From CAZJRB01 sp964547995 (lineage in GTDB: Bacteria > Planctomycetota > Planctomycetia > Pirellulales > Thermoguttaceae): DNA of 64,000 nt. Made by a program: the position numbers and the translations under genes. The notes beneath the pieces were generated by a model. That model worked only from the letters and a program-made list of their open reading frames with translations. It was not told where the DNA came from and did not search any database. Shown here in pieces: positions 6,596 through 16,239 of this stretch. The stretch is taken from positions 1 through 64,000 of the forward strand of contig CAZJRB010000008.1 in assembly GCA_964547995.1 (NCBI GenBank), written 5' to 3'. Position 1 is the stretch's first letter. Every line of letters begins with the position of its first letter.

Positions 6596-8461
6596 CTACT
6601 TGACTACCGCCTGGCGCCAAGCGGTCGTCAGCCAGCCTTTTTTGCCGATCAATTGGACCGGCTGTATCTTGCCCAGTTCCTCCAACCTTCCTTTCGGCGT
6701 GAAACCCTCCAGGGCTATCTCCGGCTCGAAGATCTTGCCGAAGCGGCGAGTCAGCAGCGTGCGGATGACGGTTTGCCGTGCGGAAAGCTGATCACTGCCC
6801 GGCTTGAAGTCCGGTGGAAAGATCTCCAGCTCGCCCTGCCGGACCGCTTTGAATCCCTGCTCCGTCTTCACCAGCTTGTACGAGGTGGTCACGTTCATGC
6901 CGGGGTACGACTCCTCGGCCTTGTAGTACCGGCGGCCGCGAATCGTGACCGTCAGCCCGTCGTTGGCGAAGGCGACCGAGATCGGCTCGCGTTGCGCAAA
7001 TGTGATCGCCCAAGGCTCCTGGTCCTCGTCCTTTTTCAGTCGGTCGGGCAACTTGCCGAGCAGGTCGATCAGGGTGGCATTGAGCTTTTCCTCGCGGAGC
7101 GTCCTGCCCGCCAGCACGCTTGCCGCGAGGTTGTTGATCATCGATTCGTGTATCCGCAGCCCCAAGTCGTGGTCTGCGACAAGTTCCGGCGGCCTGTCGG
7201 GAGCGGCCAATTGGGAGGCGCCGGCCTCCAACACAACCACTTTCAGGGCGGATGGCGTGCTGGTGAAGTCGAGTTTCTGCGGGAACACACGGTGCTCGAT
7301 CATCGGTCGGCGGAACTTGTTCATAAAGGCGTCGTTTGCCTCGGCGAGCATCCCTTCCGCGCGCTGGTCGATCTGGCGATTGGCACGCACCTCCGCGTGG
7401 CGCGAGGCGACGTACTGGGCCTTGCCCTTCTTCTGGTACGCCTTCCTCTGGACGATATTGTGCATCACCCGGCCGCCGCGAACCGTTTGTATAGAGGTGA
7501 ACTTCGTTTGCGTGGTTGCATTAGAGACGGTGGGTAAGGCGTGCAGCCCGAGCGGGTTGACCCAGAGCCGCTTGCACGCTCCGATCCGCGTGGTACCCCG
7601 GCTGTGAATCCGCGCCGGACCTTTCGAGGCAACGTTCTTGGTCTTGGTCGTGCCAAGGTATACGATGTCAACAACTCCAAACCGGTCGTCAGGGCGCAGT
7701 TCCGATCGGGTACGACCGACGGTTTGCCCCGTGCTGCAGATTCTCGCACCGAGGATAACGTCGGAAATCGACAGGGGCTCGTCCACTTCTTCGTCCAGCG
7801 CTGTGGATACGACGTTGGAGGAGGCCTGCAACAGGAGGTTGGGTTTGACCAGGTGGCGCCGAATCGCTTTGACCAGGTCGGGAACTTGCTTGGCATCTTC
7901 CAGCGGCCCCAATGCTTCGCCCACGGCCAAGGCATTTTCGGGCGTGGGGTCCTTGGCGTATTTCTCGAGACTGTCCGCCAGACCATCGAGGATGGCTTCA
8001 AAGCCCTGTTTGAATTGCGGGTTCCCGCTCATGGTGGTAAAGAAGCGGTATCGCCAGATGGCATCGCGGACGTCGAGAAACCAGACCAGTTCGAGGCCCT
8101 CGTGGTCGGCTGCGTATCGCTTGTAGAGGTCCAGCAGGACTTGGGGATCGGGCTTTTCCTTTCTCACCTCGGCCTGGAGCTTGTCCCAAAGGAGGTACTT
8201 TCGCCACGCCTCGCCGCCGGGGCCCGCGGTCTTCAGCCGCCGGTCGAGCCGGCCGAGTGCCTGGATCAGCTCTCTCTTTGCCTCGGCAACGTCTTTCTTC
8301 GTCAAGGGGCGAAAATCGGCCTTCGCGGCACGGCACGCCGTCGGAAGCTCGCCGACGGCCGGGAATTTCTCCGAAGGCGTTTCCGCGCGGGCCCAACCGG
8401 ACAATACCAAAAGACTTGGCGCGACAAGGAGACACACAACACAAACAGCCTTGAGTTTCAT
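6596..8461 (-). CDS. Secreted protein of unknown function
   Basis: The 621-residue protein has a clear signal peptide (VCVVCLLVAPSLLVLSGWARAE) and no domain that I can name. The first 230 residues are helical and charged. A central part (about 230-300) looks beta-rich. The C-terminal half contains ISVAFANDGLTVTIRGRRYY, which suggests a beta-sandwich. Proteins of this layout occur in planctomycetes as uncharacterised exported proteins. The ATG at 8461 has an AAGGA ribosome binding site 9 bases upstream. It is a single gene bounded by repeat-rich intergenic DNA on both sides. Confidence 0.75.
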   Translation of the reverse strand: MKLKAVCVVCLLVAPSLLVLSGWARAETPSEKFPAVGELPTACRAAKADFRPLTKKDVAEAKRELIQALGRLDRRLKTAGPGGEAWRKYLLWDKLQAEVRKEKPDPQVLLDLYKRYAADHEGLELVWFLDVRDAIWRYRFFTTMSGNPQFKQGFEAILDGLADSLEKYAKDPTPENALAVGEALGPLEDAKQVPDLVKAIRRHLVKPNLLLQASSNVVSTALDEEVDEPLSISDVILGARICSTGQTVGRTRSELRPDDRFGVVDIVYLGTTKTKNVASKGPARIHSRGTTRIGACKRLWVNPLGLHALPTVSNATTQTKFTSIQTVRGGRVMHNIVQRKAYQKKGKAQYVASRHAEVRANRQIDQRAEGMLAEANDAFMNKFRRPMIEHRVFPQKLDFTSTPSALKVVVLEAGASQLAAPDRPPELVADHDLGLRIHESMINNLAASVLAGRTLREEKLNATLIDLLGKLPDRLKKDEDQEPWAITFAQREPISVAFANDGLTVTIRGRRYYKAEESYPGMNVTTSYKLVKTEQGFKAVRQGELEIFPPDFKPGSDQLSARQTVIRTLLTRRFGKIFEPEIALEGFTPKGRLEELGKIQPVQLIGKKGWLTTAWRQAVVK

Positions 8462-8975
8462 CCCATGATTCCTTCATGTGGGGGCGGGCCGCCAGTTATG
8501 ACGAGGGGGAGGTCGCCGTTCCATGGCTGGCCACGCTGGCCATCTCCGATTAGTGAACCTGCTTGATTGCCCTCGTTGGCCGCAAACTTGACCCAACCGG
8601 TTGATCCTAAGTAACTTACCACGTATAACCAATCCTAACAACACCACCCGCCGGATTGCAAACGGGAGACGTTCCACACGTACCTCTTTCACACTCGATT
8701 CTTTGCGCTCCCCCGTATAAGGGGGGTGCCCCAACGGTGTCTCTACCTCAATTTTAGGTTACCACCATCGCCGCAGACCCCTCCCCAGCGACATCGCAGC
8801 CCTATGGGAACGCTCAACAACAACTTAGGCAAGTGCGGATGTCACACGATATAAAGCCGCGACCGTTGGTCGCGCCGAGAGACACGCTGGCAACGGCTTC
8901 TGGTGACGCAGGGCGCGACCAACAACCGCGAGTGCAACCGTGAAAAGACACCCTTGATCCGCTGGAGGACTGGCG
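8462..8975. other. Intergenic region with a degenerate palindrome pair
   Basis: This 514-base stretch separates two divergent genes and has no convincing open frame. It contains a GCGACC/GGTCGC repeat at 8853-8875 and a decayed facing copy at 8913-8930. TTAGGC (8825-8830) and TATAAA (8850-8855) make a weak promoter candidate for the rightward gene. The last bases hold its ribosome binding site (GGAGGA). Confidence 0.4.
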
Positions 8976-9905
8976 ATGCGCCGCCTTGCCTCATTGCTGT
9001 TGGCATTTACCTTTCTCTCGGCCCAACCCGCGCTGTTGAGGGCGGGTTCGGCTGCTGAGAAAGCGACGGACAAAGCCAAGCCGGCGAAGGCCACCGACGA
9101 CCGGGATTCGCCGCCCGAGATCCCATGGCACAGCAGCTACGCCAAGGCCATGGATGTTGCCGAAAAGCAAGGCAGGATGCTGTTGATCTACTTCTGCGAT
9201 CCCGGCAACGACGAACCGTGCCGCCGGTTCAAGGCCGAAACGCTCGATGACCCGGACGTGTGTGACAAGCTCCGAGAATACGTCTGCGTGCGGATCCCGC
9301 TCGATGCCGCGATCAAGATCGACGGAGAAGACGTTGTCCTGCTCGAACACCGGTCCTTCAAGGAGATGCTGGGCAAGCCGGGTATCGCCATCGCCGATTT
9401 CGCCAACGCCGGCGCCGATCATTACGGCCACGTCGTCAGCACGTTTCCGATTACAAAGAAGCTGTGGTACACGCCCGAGCGGATGGTGACGATCCTCACC
9501 TTGCCGCCCGGCACTCTTACGCAGCGGACGCTGATCTACGCCGTGCGGATCCATCCCGACAAACCGTCGAGCACCGACGGGCGGGTCGATTCCCGGCTGG
9601 CCGGCGAAGCGGAGAAACACTCCCGCTACCAGGCGAGAATCCGGCGCCAAGGACACCATCATTGGGACCGCCGGTTTCGCCGGATCAATACCCGGTTGCC
9701 GCGCGGCCTGGTGGCGTGCGAGGTGTGCGCCGAGAGCTGGCCGGGCGAGAATCTCGTCGAAGCGGCCGTCGAGTGCGTTCGATGCTGGCGACTTTCCGAG
9801 GGACATTGGAGCGCGGTCCGCGCCTTCCACCGGGTCTACGGCTACGACATAAAGCGCGGCCCCAACGGCATTTGGTACGCCACCGGAATCTTCGGAAAGG
9901 GCTAG
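8976..9905 (+). CDS. Secreted thioredoxin-like / CAP-like two-domain protein
   Basis: The 309-residue protein has a signal peptide, then a thioredoxin-fold region (about residues 45-150) with KQGRMLLIYFCDPGNDEPC in the position of the usual active-site strand. The two cysteines are separated by seven residues, not two, so ordinary disulphide chemistry is doubtful. The C-terminal third (about 200-309) resembles a CAP/SCP domain: EAEKHSRYQARIRRQGHHHW, then a Glu-containing strand, a helix, SEGHWSAVRAFHRVYGYD and a final WYATGIF strand. The start has a GGAGGA site 7 bases upstream. The CAP assignment is by motif spacing and is moderately sure; the function is unknown. Confidence 0.75.
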   Translation: MRRLASLLLAFTFLSAQPALLRAGSAAEKATDKAKPAKATDDRDSPPEIPWHSSYAKAMDVAEKQGRMLLIYFCDPGNDEPCRRFKAETLDDPDVCDKLREYVCVRIPLDAAIKIDGEDVVLLEHRSFKEMLGKPGIAIADFANAGADHYGHVVSTFPITKKLWYTPERMVTILTLPPGTLTQRTLIYAVRIHPDKPSSTDGRVDSRLAGEAEKHSRYQARIRRQGHHHWDRRFRRINTRLPRGLVACEVCAESWPGENLVEAAVECVRCWRLSEGHWSAVRAFHRVYGYDIKRGPNGIWYATGIFGKG

Positions 9906-9910
9906 ACCCA

Positions 9911-10008
9911 TGTAGGACGGATTGTCAATCCGTCCGGTGGAGGCCGAAATGTCTTCTGAAGCAGCCACCAGACCAAGGGTGAAGTCGGATTTGCAGTCCG
10001 TTCTCTAC
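9911..10008. repeat. Inverted repeat with TGTAG...CGGATT arms
   Basis: The arms 9911-9932 and 9985-10008 are imperfect inverted copies, each with an internal ACGGATT/AATCCGT palindrome. A shorter relative with GCAGGACGG/CCGTCCTGC arms lies at 17731-17786. Confidence 0.6.
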
Positions 10009-10087
10009 AAGGTTAGTATAATGTCACGGAAAGTGTATTGATTTGCATCGGACGTGACGGCATGTCGAGCTATCAAGACGAAGCAAT

Positions 10088-11248
10088 ATGAAAACACAGA
10101 TATTGGTTCTTGCGGCAGCATTTATGTGTTGTTGCACAGGATGCGGAAGCAAGAATAGCGAGGAAGCGATTATGGATGGCGCAGTCCTTTTGATTAGTGA
10201 TATATCGCCGAATGGGAACCTTGAAGCATTTGTCGAACAAGACGCGAGAGTTGCCTACTTCTATCTTCGACATATGGAAGACGTGGACTACGTGGTGCGC
10301 TCGTGTTGGCTGAGGAATCTGGTCAAAGCTCCCAAAACTCTTGAATTTGAGAAGATGCAAGAAGGGATTCCGCCGCTTCTTCCCGAACAGTACTCTCTTC
10401 ATCCGTCAGGAGCACCGCCCCTGAATTCAAATTCACTCCGCATCGTTTGGTTTGAAGAAGGAGACGCTGTTGCTGTTTTGGACTCGGACGAACTTCTTGG
10501 GGTTATTCCGGGATGGTCAGGAACGAAAGGGTTCCATGGGTATGCCCGAGATTGCAATGGGGAAAGCCCTCTTGCCTGGGCGCTGGGAACGCCTGCTGAA
10601 AATGCCATGTTTGAAAGAGTGAAGAAGGCAGAGGAGTTTTGGAAATCGTGGGAAGGTGAGCCGCTCCCATGGCCTGAGTTGCAGGATGAGTTTATGGAGT
10701 TATACGAATCTCTTGGCAAGCATTCCAACTATTACGCTATTGACGGAGGGGAATGGCCGCCGAAAGCCGTGGTCAGGATTCCTCTGGAGAATTGCGTTGT
10801 TCTCGCATCGCTAGGTATTTGCATTCGTCCCATGCCGAAAGCAGAGGAACCGGAGATTCGGCGCATGGAACTCGCTATTGCGTTGCCGAACAGTTTTTCC
10901 GATGACCAAGTGAAGCGGGTTGCCAGCATGATAAGCTCTTTCAGTAATATTCCATGGGAAGACCTTACTTGGCTGGGAGAGGGCCATACGGTGAGCTGCA
11001 CCATGATTCCAGATGGAGCGAATGGCACGAAGTATGCTGCAGTCGCGCTGACGGCTTCTCCACCTAATGTTCCCTCTCTGAAAATGCCGAGCTATCGTGG
11101 CGACAAGATTAACCTGTTTTGGCTGGTACCGATAACAAAACAGGAACAGGATTATGCCATGAAGCACACTACTGCAGAGTTGTTAGAAAAGTTATGGGCC
11201 ACCGGAGGTTCATGGATTCATAATCCCAATCGAAATCTGGCTCTATAA
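10088..11248 (+). CDS. Putative lipoprotein of unknown function, low GC
   Basis: The 386-residue protein begins with a hydrophobic signal that ends in CCCTGCGSKN, so a lipobox cysteine near residue 19 is likely. I do not recognise the remainder. It has scattered aromatic residues and no repeats. Base composition is visibly more AT-rich than its neighbours and codon choice is correspondingly relaxed, which suggests recent acquisition. The ribosome binding site is weak. It stands alone between a repeat element and kdsB. Confidence 0.7.
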   Translation: MKTQILVLAAAFMCCCTGCGSKNSEEAIMDGAVLLISDISPNGNLEAFVEQDARVAYFYLRHMEDVDYVVRSCWLRNLVKAPKTLEFEKMQEGIPPLLPEQYSLHPSGAPPLNSNSLRIVWFEEGDAVAVLDSDELLGVIPGWSGTKGFHGYARDCNGESPLAWALGTPAENAMFERVKKAEEFWKSWEGEPLPWPELQDEFMELYESLGKHSNYYAIDGGEWPPKAVVRIPLENCVVLASLGICIRPMPKAEEPEIRRMELAIALPNSFSDDQVKRVASMISSFSNIPWEDLTWLGEGHTVSCTMIPDGANGTKYAAVALTASPPNVPSLKMPSYRGDKINLFWLVPITKQEQDYAMKHTTAELLEKLWATGGSWIHNPNRNLAL

Positions 11249-11379
11249 GCGAATCCGCGTCCTGAACCCTGAACCCTCAGCCGTCTGCAGCCCACCCCAG
11301 GCGTGCAATCGCCCTGGACCCATTTGCCGAAATCGGCTACAAATACCCCCCCCTTGCCACGGTCACGGAGGACCTGTCC

Positions 11380-12162
11380 ATGGCTCATGCAGCCCCGAAA
11401 CTGCGAGTTCACACGACCAGCCGGATTGTGATCCCCGCCCGGCTGGCCTCCACGCGGCTGCCACGCAAGCTCCTGCTGCGGGAAACCGGCAAATCGCTGA
11501 TCCGGCACACCTACGAGGCGGCCTTGCAGGCCCGCTGCCCGTTGGGCGTTTGCGTGGCCACCGACCACCGGGAGATACTCGACGAGGTCCGGTCCTTCGG
11601 CGGCGACGCCCGAATGACCGACCCCGGCGCCGCCAGCGGCACCGATCGCGTCGCCGAGGTCGCCCGAGGCATGGACGACGCCGATATCATCGTCAACGTC
11701 CAGGGGGACGAGCCGGAGCTTTCGGGCGGGGCGATCGACTTGGCCGTCGGACTGCTGGAGGGGGACCTCGAGGCGGTCATGTCCACCCTGGCCACCCCGA
11801 TCCGCAGCCGCCGCCGGTTGGAAGACCCGGCCTGCGTGAAGGTCGTCTTCGACCGCCGCGGCCGGGCGCTCTATTTCAGCCGCAGCCCGATACCCCACGC
11901 ACGAACGTGGGACGATTCGCTCCTGACGGCCGAGCCGCCCCATTTCTATCAGCACATCGGGCTGTACGCCTATCGCCGCGAGTTCTTGTTGAAGTTGGCC
12001 GGCATGGGGCCGTCGGACCTGGAGGACCTCGAAAAGCTCGAGCAACTGCGGGTGCTGGAGGCCGGCCACGCCATCACCGTGGGCGTGGTCGACGAGCCGA
12101 CGATCGGCATCGACACCCCGGACGACTACCGGGCGTTCGTCGAGCGTTGCAAGACGGCATAG
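11380..12162 (+). CDS. kdsB: 3-deoxy-manno-octulosonate cytidylyltransferase
   Basis: It activates KDO with CTP to CMP-KDO for lipopolysaccharide core synthesis in the cytoplasm. The 260-residue protein carries the family signature RIVIPARLASTRLPRKLLL, the SGTDRVAEV motif, IIVNVQGDEPEL and the late segment EPTIGIDTPDDYRAF. Length is normal. The ATG at 11380 has a GGAGG site. kdsB commonly sits immediately before pyrG, whose product supplies CTP; here the two are separated by about 2.4 kb holding an IS remnant and a gene on the other strand. The gene supports a lipopolysaccharide-bearing outer membrane. Confidence 0.95.
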   Translation: MAHAAPKLRVHTTSRIVIPARLASTRLPRKLLLRETGKSLIRHTYEAALQARCPLGVCVATDHREILDEVRSFGGDARMTDPGAASGTDRVAEVARGMDDADIIVNVQGDEPELSGGAIDLAVGLLEGDLEAVMSTLATPIRSRRRLEDPACVKVVFDRRGRALYFSRSPIPHARTWDDSLLTAEPPHFYQHIGLYAYRREFLLKLAGMGPSDLEDLEKLEQLRVLEAGHAITVGVVDEPTIGIDTPDDYRAFVERCKTA

Positions 12163-12240
12163 CCGACTTCGGTGCCACGCATGGAAGTCGAGGACGGCGT
12201 CGGCCGCCAGGGCGGTCTGGTCGACGGCGAGCGATTCTGA

Positions 12241-12380
12241 CTAGGTCGTGTTGATATTCACATGACAGATGTCAGCAGCGAGGCCAGGCAGAGAAAGCTG
12301 AAGTAGTTAGCGTCGGTCTTCTCGTAGCGTGTGGCCACGCGACGATAATTTCGTTTCCGTTTGGCATCGTCAAGTAATCC
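12241..12380 (-). mobile_element. 3' remnant of an IS4/IS5-type transposase
   Basis: The minus-strand frame ending at 12258 closes with NYRRVATRYEKTDANYFSF and LCLASLLT, the typical last 30-40 residues of IS5/IS427-like transposases. The flanking sequence CAACACGACCTAGTC at 12241-12255 (minus strand) may be the terminal inverted repeat. No other transposase part is present, so the element is dead. It lies right behind kdsB and marks a breakpoint between kdsB and pyrG. Confidence 0.65.
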
Positions 12381-12409
12381 CACCAGCAAATGTCGGGCCG
12401 AACAGTATT

Positions 12410-12453
12410 GGGTCAGTCCCATTTTCCGAAGACGGAAAATCGGGACAGACCCC
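12410..12453. repeat. REPIN-like hairpin, GGGTCAGTCCC...GGGACAGACCCC
   Basis: The arms GGGTCAGTCCCATTTTCCG (12410-12428) and its inverted copy (12433-12453) enclose a 4-base loop. Elements at 17855-17929 and 33335-33389 share the GGG[T/A]CAG start and, except for the last arm, a TTTTC stretch. The family is probably mobilised in trans. Confidence 0.75.
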
Positions 12454-12460
12454 GGGCGCG

Positions 12461-14314
12461 CTACCGATTGCCGGCGGGATACATGATGTATTGCCAGCCC
12501 TTGCCGGCGCCCGTCCAGACCTTGCGCCTTGGGTCGAACTGGAGCCAAGAAATGCTGCCGCCCTTGTCTGTGGCAAAAAACAGGACGTTTCCTTGCAGTT
12601 TCCATTTGGTGTGCCCGCTCGAGCGACTGGTTTTTCCGTGGGGACCGCCGATGCAGACGCCGCCGGGGTTGAAGACGAACAGGAAGTCGGTCTTTTCGCC
12701 CGTCTCGATTTGCCCCTGGCGAACCCACTTGGTTGAGGTCAGGAGTTCTGTCAGGTCCATGCGTTTTGGCGTGCGGGGAGTCTTGCCGGGGGGAACCGAC
12801 TGGCCGGTCAGTTTCATGAACTTGATTTCATGGAACGTGACGTGTGTAGGACCCGGCGGCCCGACTCCGACGCCCAGCATCTTGCGTTCGGGCAACTTGC
12901 AATAAGTGCTCGGCGAGAGCTGCGAGAGCGGACCGGACCAACGGACGTGGGATTTTCCGTCGAGATCCGCCTGGATGAGCACGTCCTCCCCTTGCTTGAG
13001 AACGCGGATGTCGAGACGGTATCGTTGACCGTTGACGATACGGTCCGCAACGCGGCTGGCGTTCGTTTTGAACTGTTCGCCGTCGATCAGTTCAACGCCG
13101 CTGTAGTCGCCGTTGCCGCTGAGGGCGAGCATGCACTGTGTCGAGCCGACCGGGAGGATGGCGGCGATCCGGTTGCTGCCCCGGGTCCTGGTAAACTCGA
13201 ACTGCAACCGGTAGTCCCCGTCGCTATCGCACGGCAGGACGATGCCGGCGCCGCGGGAGAATCTCCGGTCGGAGATGCCCTGGAGTTCGCCGTCGATGAT
13301 TTGCCACTGGCCGGCGGCGGTGTGAGTCTTGGGATCGGCCGATTTCAGGAGGTCGACCGTGGCGGGTTTTTCGTCCGGTGGTTTGAGGGACTGAAGCCGC
13401 TTCTCGATTCTCGTTTTCGTCAATCCGGTCAGCCCGGGCAGGGCCTGTTCGTACCAACGGGCAGCGTGTGTGTGAAGTTGCTCCTTTTCGACACCGCTTT
13501 CCTTTTCTGCCAGCGCCCACCATCCGTCGCCCAAGGCAACTTGATCGTTCGGCGCGGCCGGGCCGGCAAGCTCCCTGGCCGCCAGCGCCTTCAGGTCGGA
13601 ATCCGTTGCCAGGGCGAGCATTTGCAGCCCTTTGTTCCAACTTCCTTTTGTCAGGCAGTAGTATTTCCCGGCAACGAGGTTCGCGGCCGGGTCGTTCGGA
13701 TTTGTCTGAAGGGCCGCCAGGGCTTGCCTGGCTTCCGCGGCGGCCTTGGCCACCTCGGCAACCTTCATCTTCAGCGCAGCCACTTGTTTGACCAGCTCGG
13801 CGTCTCTCGCTCTTCGGGCGGCGGCAAGCAGCGCGTCACAGGCGGCGGCGGCCACCTCGAAGCGGTCTTCGGCAAGCGCCTGGTTTGCCAGGGCGGTGCC
13901 CGTCTCTGCGACGGCTTTCCTCTGCTGCGGAGTCTTTGCCGTCGAAGAGCACTTTGCCAGCAGCTTCGATTTCATATCCAAGGCGTCGATCCGGTAGTCC
14001 TCGGCCATCGCGTCGACGGCGCGGAAACACGTGGTTCCTCCGGCCTCGAGCGAGAGGTCCCGTGCCACGCGAAGAACGGCGTAACGATCTGCCGACACTT
14101 TGACATCCCGAGCCGTGTTCAGCAGTTTTTCGGCCAGCGCCTCTTTCGCGGCAGGGGTTTGGGCCTCGTCATATTCCTTCTTGTAGAGTTCACGCAGAAG
14201 ACCGAGGGCCTTTTGCTGGGCTTCCGCACTCGGGACCGGGGTCCTGGTCTGGGCCGCGACCGCAAGGGGATAAATCAGGATTGCCGCTGTCAGAAGTATT
14301 CGCCGGAAGGTCAT
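12461..14314 (-). CDS. Secreted protein with helical N-terminus and concanavalin-like C-terminus
   Basis: The 617-residue protein has a signal peptide (ILLTAAILIYPLAVAAQ). Residues 30-290 are Ala/Lys-rich helices with TPR-like regularity (AAACDALLAAARRARDAELV). Residues 300-500 look like a LamG/DUF1080-type beta-sandwich (WQIIDGELQGISDRRFSRG, YRLQFEFTRTRGSNRIAAIL, THVTFHEIKFMKLTG). A small lipocalin-like end domain is possible (TKWKLQGNVLFFATDK). Such proteins are typical planctomycete surface or periplasmic proteins. The ATG at 14314 was chosen over the one at 14359 because it starts the signal peptide. It lies opposite kdsB and pyrG and appears inserted between them. Confidence 0.75.
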   Translation of the reverse strand: MTFRRILLTAAILIYPLAVAAQTRTPVPSAEAQQKALGLLRELYKKEYDEAQTPAAKEALAEKLLNTARDVKVSADRYAVLRVARDLSLEAGGTTCFRAVDAMAEDYRIDALDMKSKLLAKCSSTAKTPQQRKAVAETGTALANQALAEDRFEVAAAACDALLAAARRARDAELVKQVAALKMKVAEVAKAAAEARQALAALQTNPNDPAANLVAGKYYCLTKGSWNKGLQMLALATDSDLKALAARELAGPAAPNDQVALGDGWWALAEKESGVEKEQLHTHAARWYEQALPGLTGLTKTRIEKRLQSLKPPDEKPATVDLLKSADPKTHTAAGQWQIIDGELQGISDRRFSRGAGIVLPCDSDGDYRLQFEFTRTRGSNRIAAILPVGSTQCMLALSGNGDYSGVELIDGEQFKTNASRVADRIVNGQRYRLDIRVLKQGEDVLIQADLDGKSHVRWSGPLSQLSPSTYCKLPERKMLGVGVGPPGPTHVTFHEIKFMKLTGQSVPPGKTPRTPKRMDLTELLTSTKWVRQGQIETGEKTDFLFVFNPGGVCIGGPHGKTSRSSGHTKWKLQGNVLFFATDKGGSISWLQFDPRRKVWTGAGKGWQYIMYPAGNR

Positions 14315-14606
14315 TCGATGGACCTCGGAATACCGACACGTTGCCTGAGAGGGACTCACCGCGCGAAAAATCGCCGAGAGCCGCTATTATACGGTGGCGA
14401 TCGGAAGATCGCAAACGGGCGAATCTGGGGGTGGCTGACCGAAAAAGCGGGGCGGCGGCTGCCCTTTCGGCCATAATCCGCTGGCATAAAACGACTTATG
14501 TTGTATTAGCGGAAGTAATCTTAAGAATTCGTATTCCCAAGACCGGCCCCCGCCCTAAAATAGAGCGTTTTGCTTTGCCAGCTTCCTCACACCAAGCTGT
14601 GACCCC

Positions 14607-16238
14607 ATGACCAAGCACATTTTCATCACCGGGGGGGTGGTCAGCTCCCTGGGCAAAGGATTGACCAGCGCCTCGATCGGGATGCTCCTTGAACAGCGTG
14701 GGCTTGCGGTCCGCATGCAGAAGCTCGACCCGTACATCAACGTCGATCCGGGCACGATGAGCCCGTATCAACACGGCGAGGTTTACGTGCTCGACGACGG
14801 TAGCGAGACGGACCTCGACCTGGGCCACTACGAGCGGTTTACCCACAGCCGGCTCGACGGCGATTCGAACTGCACGACCGGGCAGATTTATCTCTCGGTG
14901 ATCAACAAGGAGCGCCGCGGCGAGTTTCTCGGCTCGACGGTCCAGGTGATCCCGCACATCACCAACGAAATCAAGGAGGCCCTTGCGAAGCCGGTCGGCG
15001 AAGGCATCGACGTAGTGATCCACGAGATCGGCGGCACGGTGGGCGACATCGAAAGCCAGCCCTTCCTCGAAGCGATTCGACAATTCGCACTCGACATCGG
15101 CAAGGAGAACTGTCTTTACATTCACCTTACGCTCGTCCCCTATTTGAAAGCGGCGAGCGAACTGAAGACCAAACCGACCCAACATTCGGTCGGCCGGCTG
15201 CGCGAGATCGGTATTCAGCCCGATATCCTGGTCTGCCGGAGCGAGCGCGCGTTGTCGCCGAACGAGTGTTCGAAGATCGCGATGTTCTGCAACGTGCCGG
15301 TCGAGGCGGTGATCGAGGAAAGGGACAAGGACCTCTCGATCTACGAGGTCCCTTTCAGCCTGGTCGAGCACGGCCTGGACGAATTGATCGTCAAGAAGCT
15401 TCATCTCGCGGCGGACGATCTGGACCTGGCGGATTGGGAGGACCTGCTGCACCGGCTCCGCAACCCGGAACTCGAACTCGACATCGCCGTGGTCGGGAAG
15501 TACGCCGAACATCGCGACGCCTACAAGTCGATCTACGAATCGCTCGATCATGCCGGCGTTGCGCACCGGGCGCAGATCCGCATTCAACCCGTCCATAGCG
15601 AAGCGATTGAACGAGAGGGGGCCCAACGGCTGCTGGCCGGGGTCGACGGCGTGTTGGTGCCGGGTGGATTCGGCGACCGGGGGATCGAGGGCAAGGTTGC
15701 CGCCGTCCGCTTCGCCCGCGAGCGGGGCGTCCCCTTCCTGGGTATCTGCCTGGGGATGCAATGTGCGGCGGTCGAATATGCCCGAAATGTCGTCGGGCTC
15801 GAAGGGGCCAATTCGACCGAGTTCGACAGGAACACTCCTCACCCGGTCATCTGTCTGCTCGACGAGCAGAAGACGATCACGGACAAGGGGGGGACGATGC
15901 GGCTGGGCGCCCATCCGGCGAAACTCGCCGCCAACGGCAAAGCGACCGAGTGCTACGGCGTCTCGTCGATCTCCGAGCGTCACCGGCACCGTTACGAGTT
16001 CAACAACGATTATCGTGAACAGTTCGCCGCGAGCGGAATGCAGGTGGTTGGCACCAGCCCCGACGGCCTGCTGGTCGAGATTGTCGAGGTCCCCGACCAC
16101 CCGTGGTTTGTCGCGGTCCAATTCCATCCGGAGTTCAAATCGAAGCCGACGGCATCGCACCCGTTGTTCCGTGGCTTTATCGGGGCGGCAGTGAAGTGTC
16201 GTGCGGCGCGCGGCGAGCGAGTGCAAGAAAGGGTTTAG
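14607..16238 (+). CDS. pyrG: CTP synthase
   Basis: It converts UTP to CTP using ATP and glutamine. The 543-residue protein has the N-terminal amidoligase domain beginning TKHIFITGGVVSSLGKGL, with the UTP/CTP-binding region DPYINVDPGTMSPYQHGEV. A C-terminal class I glutaminase domain follows, with nucleophile motif FLGICLGMQ and the His-Glu pair in VQFHPEFKS. Length is normal. DUF1844 starts two bases after its stop, so they form an operon. CTP also feeds the nearby kdsB reaction. Confidence 0.97.
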   Translation: MTKHIFITGGVVSSLGKGLTSASIGMLLEQRGLAVRMQKLDPYINVDPGTMSPYQHGEVYVLDDGSETDLDLGHYERFTHSRLDGDSNCTTGQIYLSVINKERRGEFLGSTVQVIPHITNEIKEALAKPVGEGIDVVIHEIGGTVGDIESQPFLEAIRQFALDIGKENCLYIHLTLVPYLKAASELKTKPTQHSVGRLREIGIQPDILVCRSERALSPNECSKIAMFCNVPVEAVIEERDKDLSIYEVPFSLVEHGLDELIVKKLHLAADDLDLADWEDLLHRLRNPELELDIAVVGKYAEHRDAYKSIYESLDHAGVAHRAQIRIQPVHSEAIEREGAQRLLAGVDGVLVPGGFGDRGIEGKVAAVRFARERGVPFLGICLGMQCAAVEYARNVVGLEGANSTEFDRNTPHPVICLLDEQKTITDKGGTMRLGAHPAKLAANGKATECYGVSSISERHRHRYEFNNDYREQFAASGMQVVGTSPDGLLVEIVEVPDHPWFVAVQFHPEFKSKPTASHPLFRGFIGAAVKCRAARGERVQERV

Positions 16239-16239
16239 C

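Noticed and set aside
12258..12728. A 156-codon minus-strand frame
   Set aside because: Only the last 35-50 residues resemble a transposase end; the rest is an out-of-frame shadow of the secreted protein gene.
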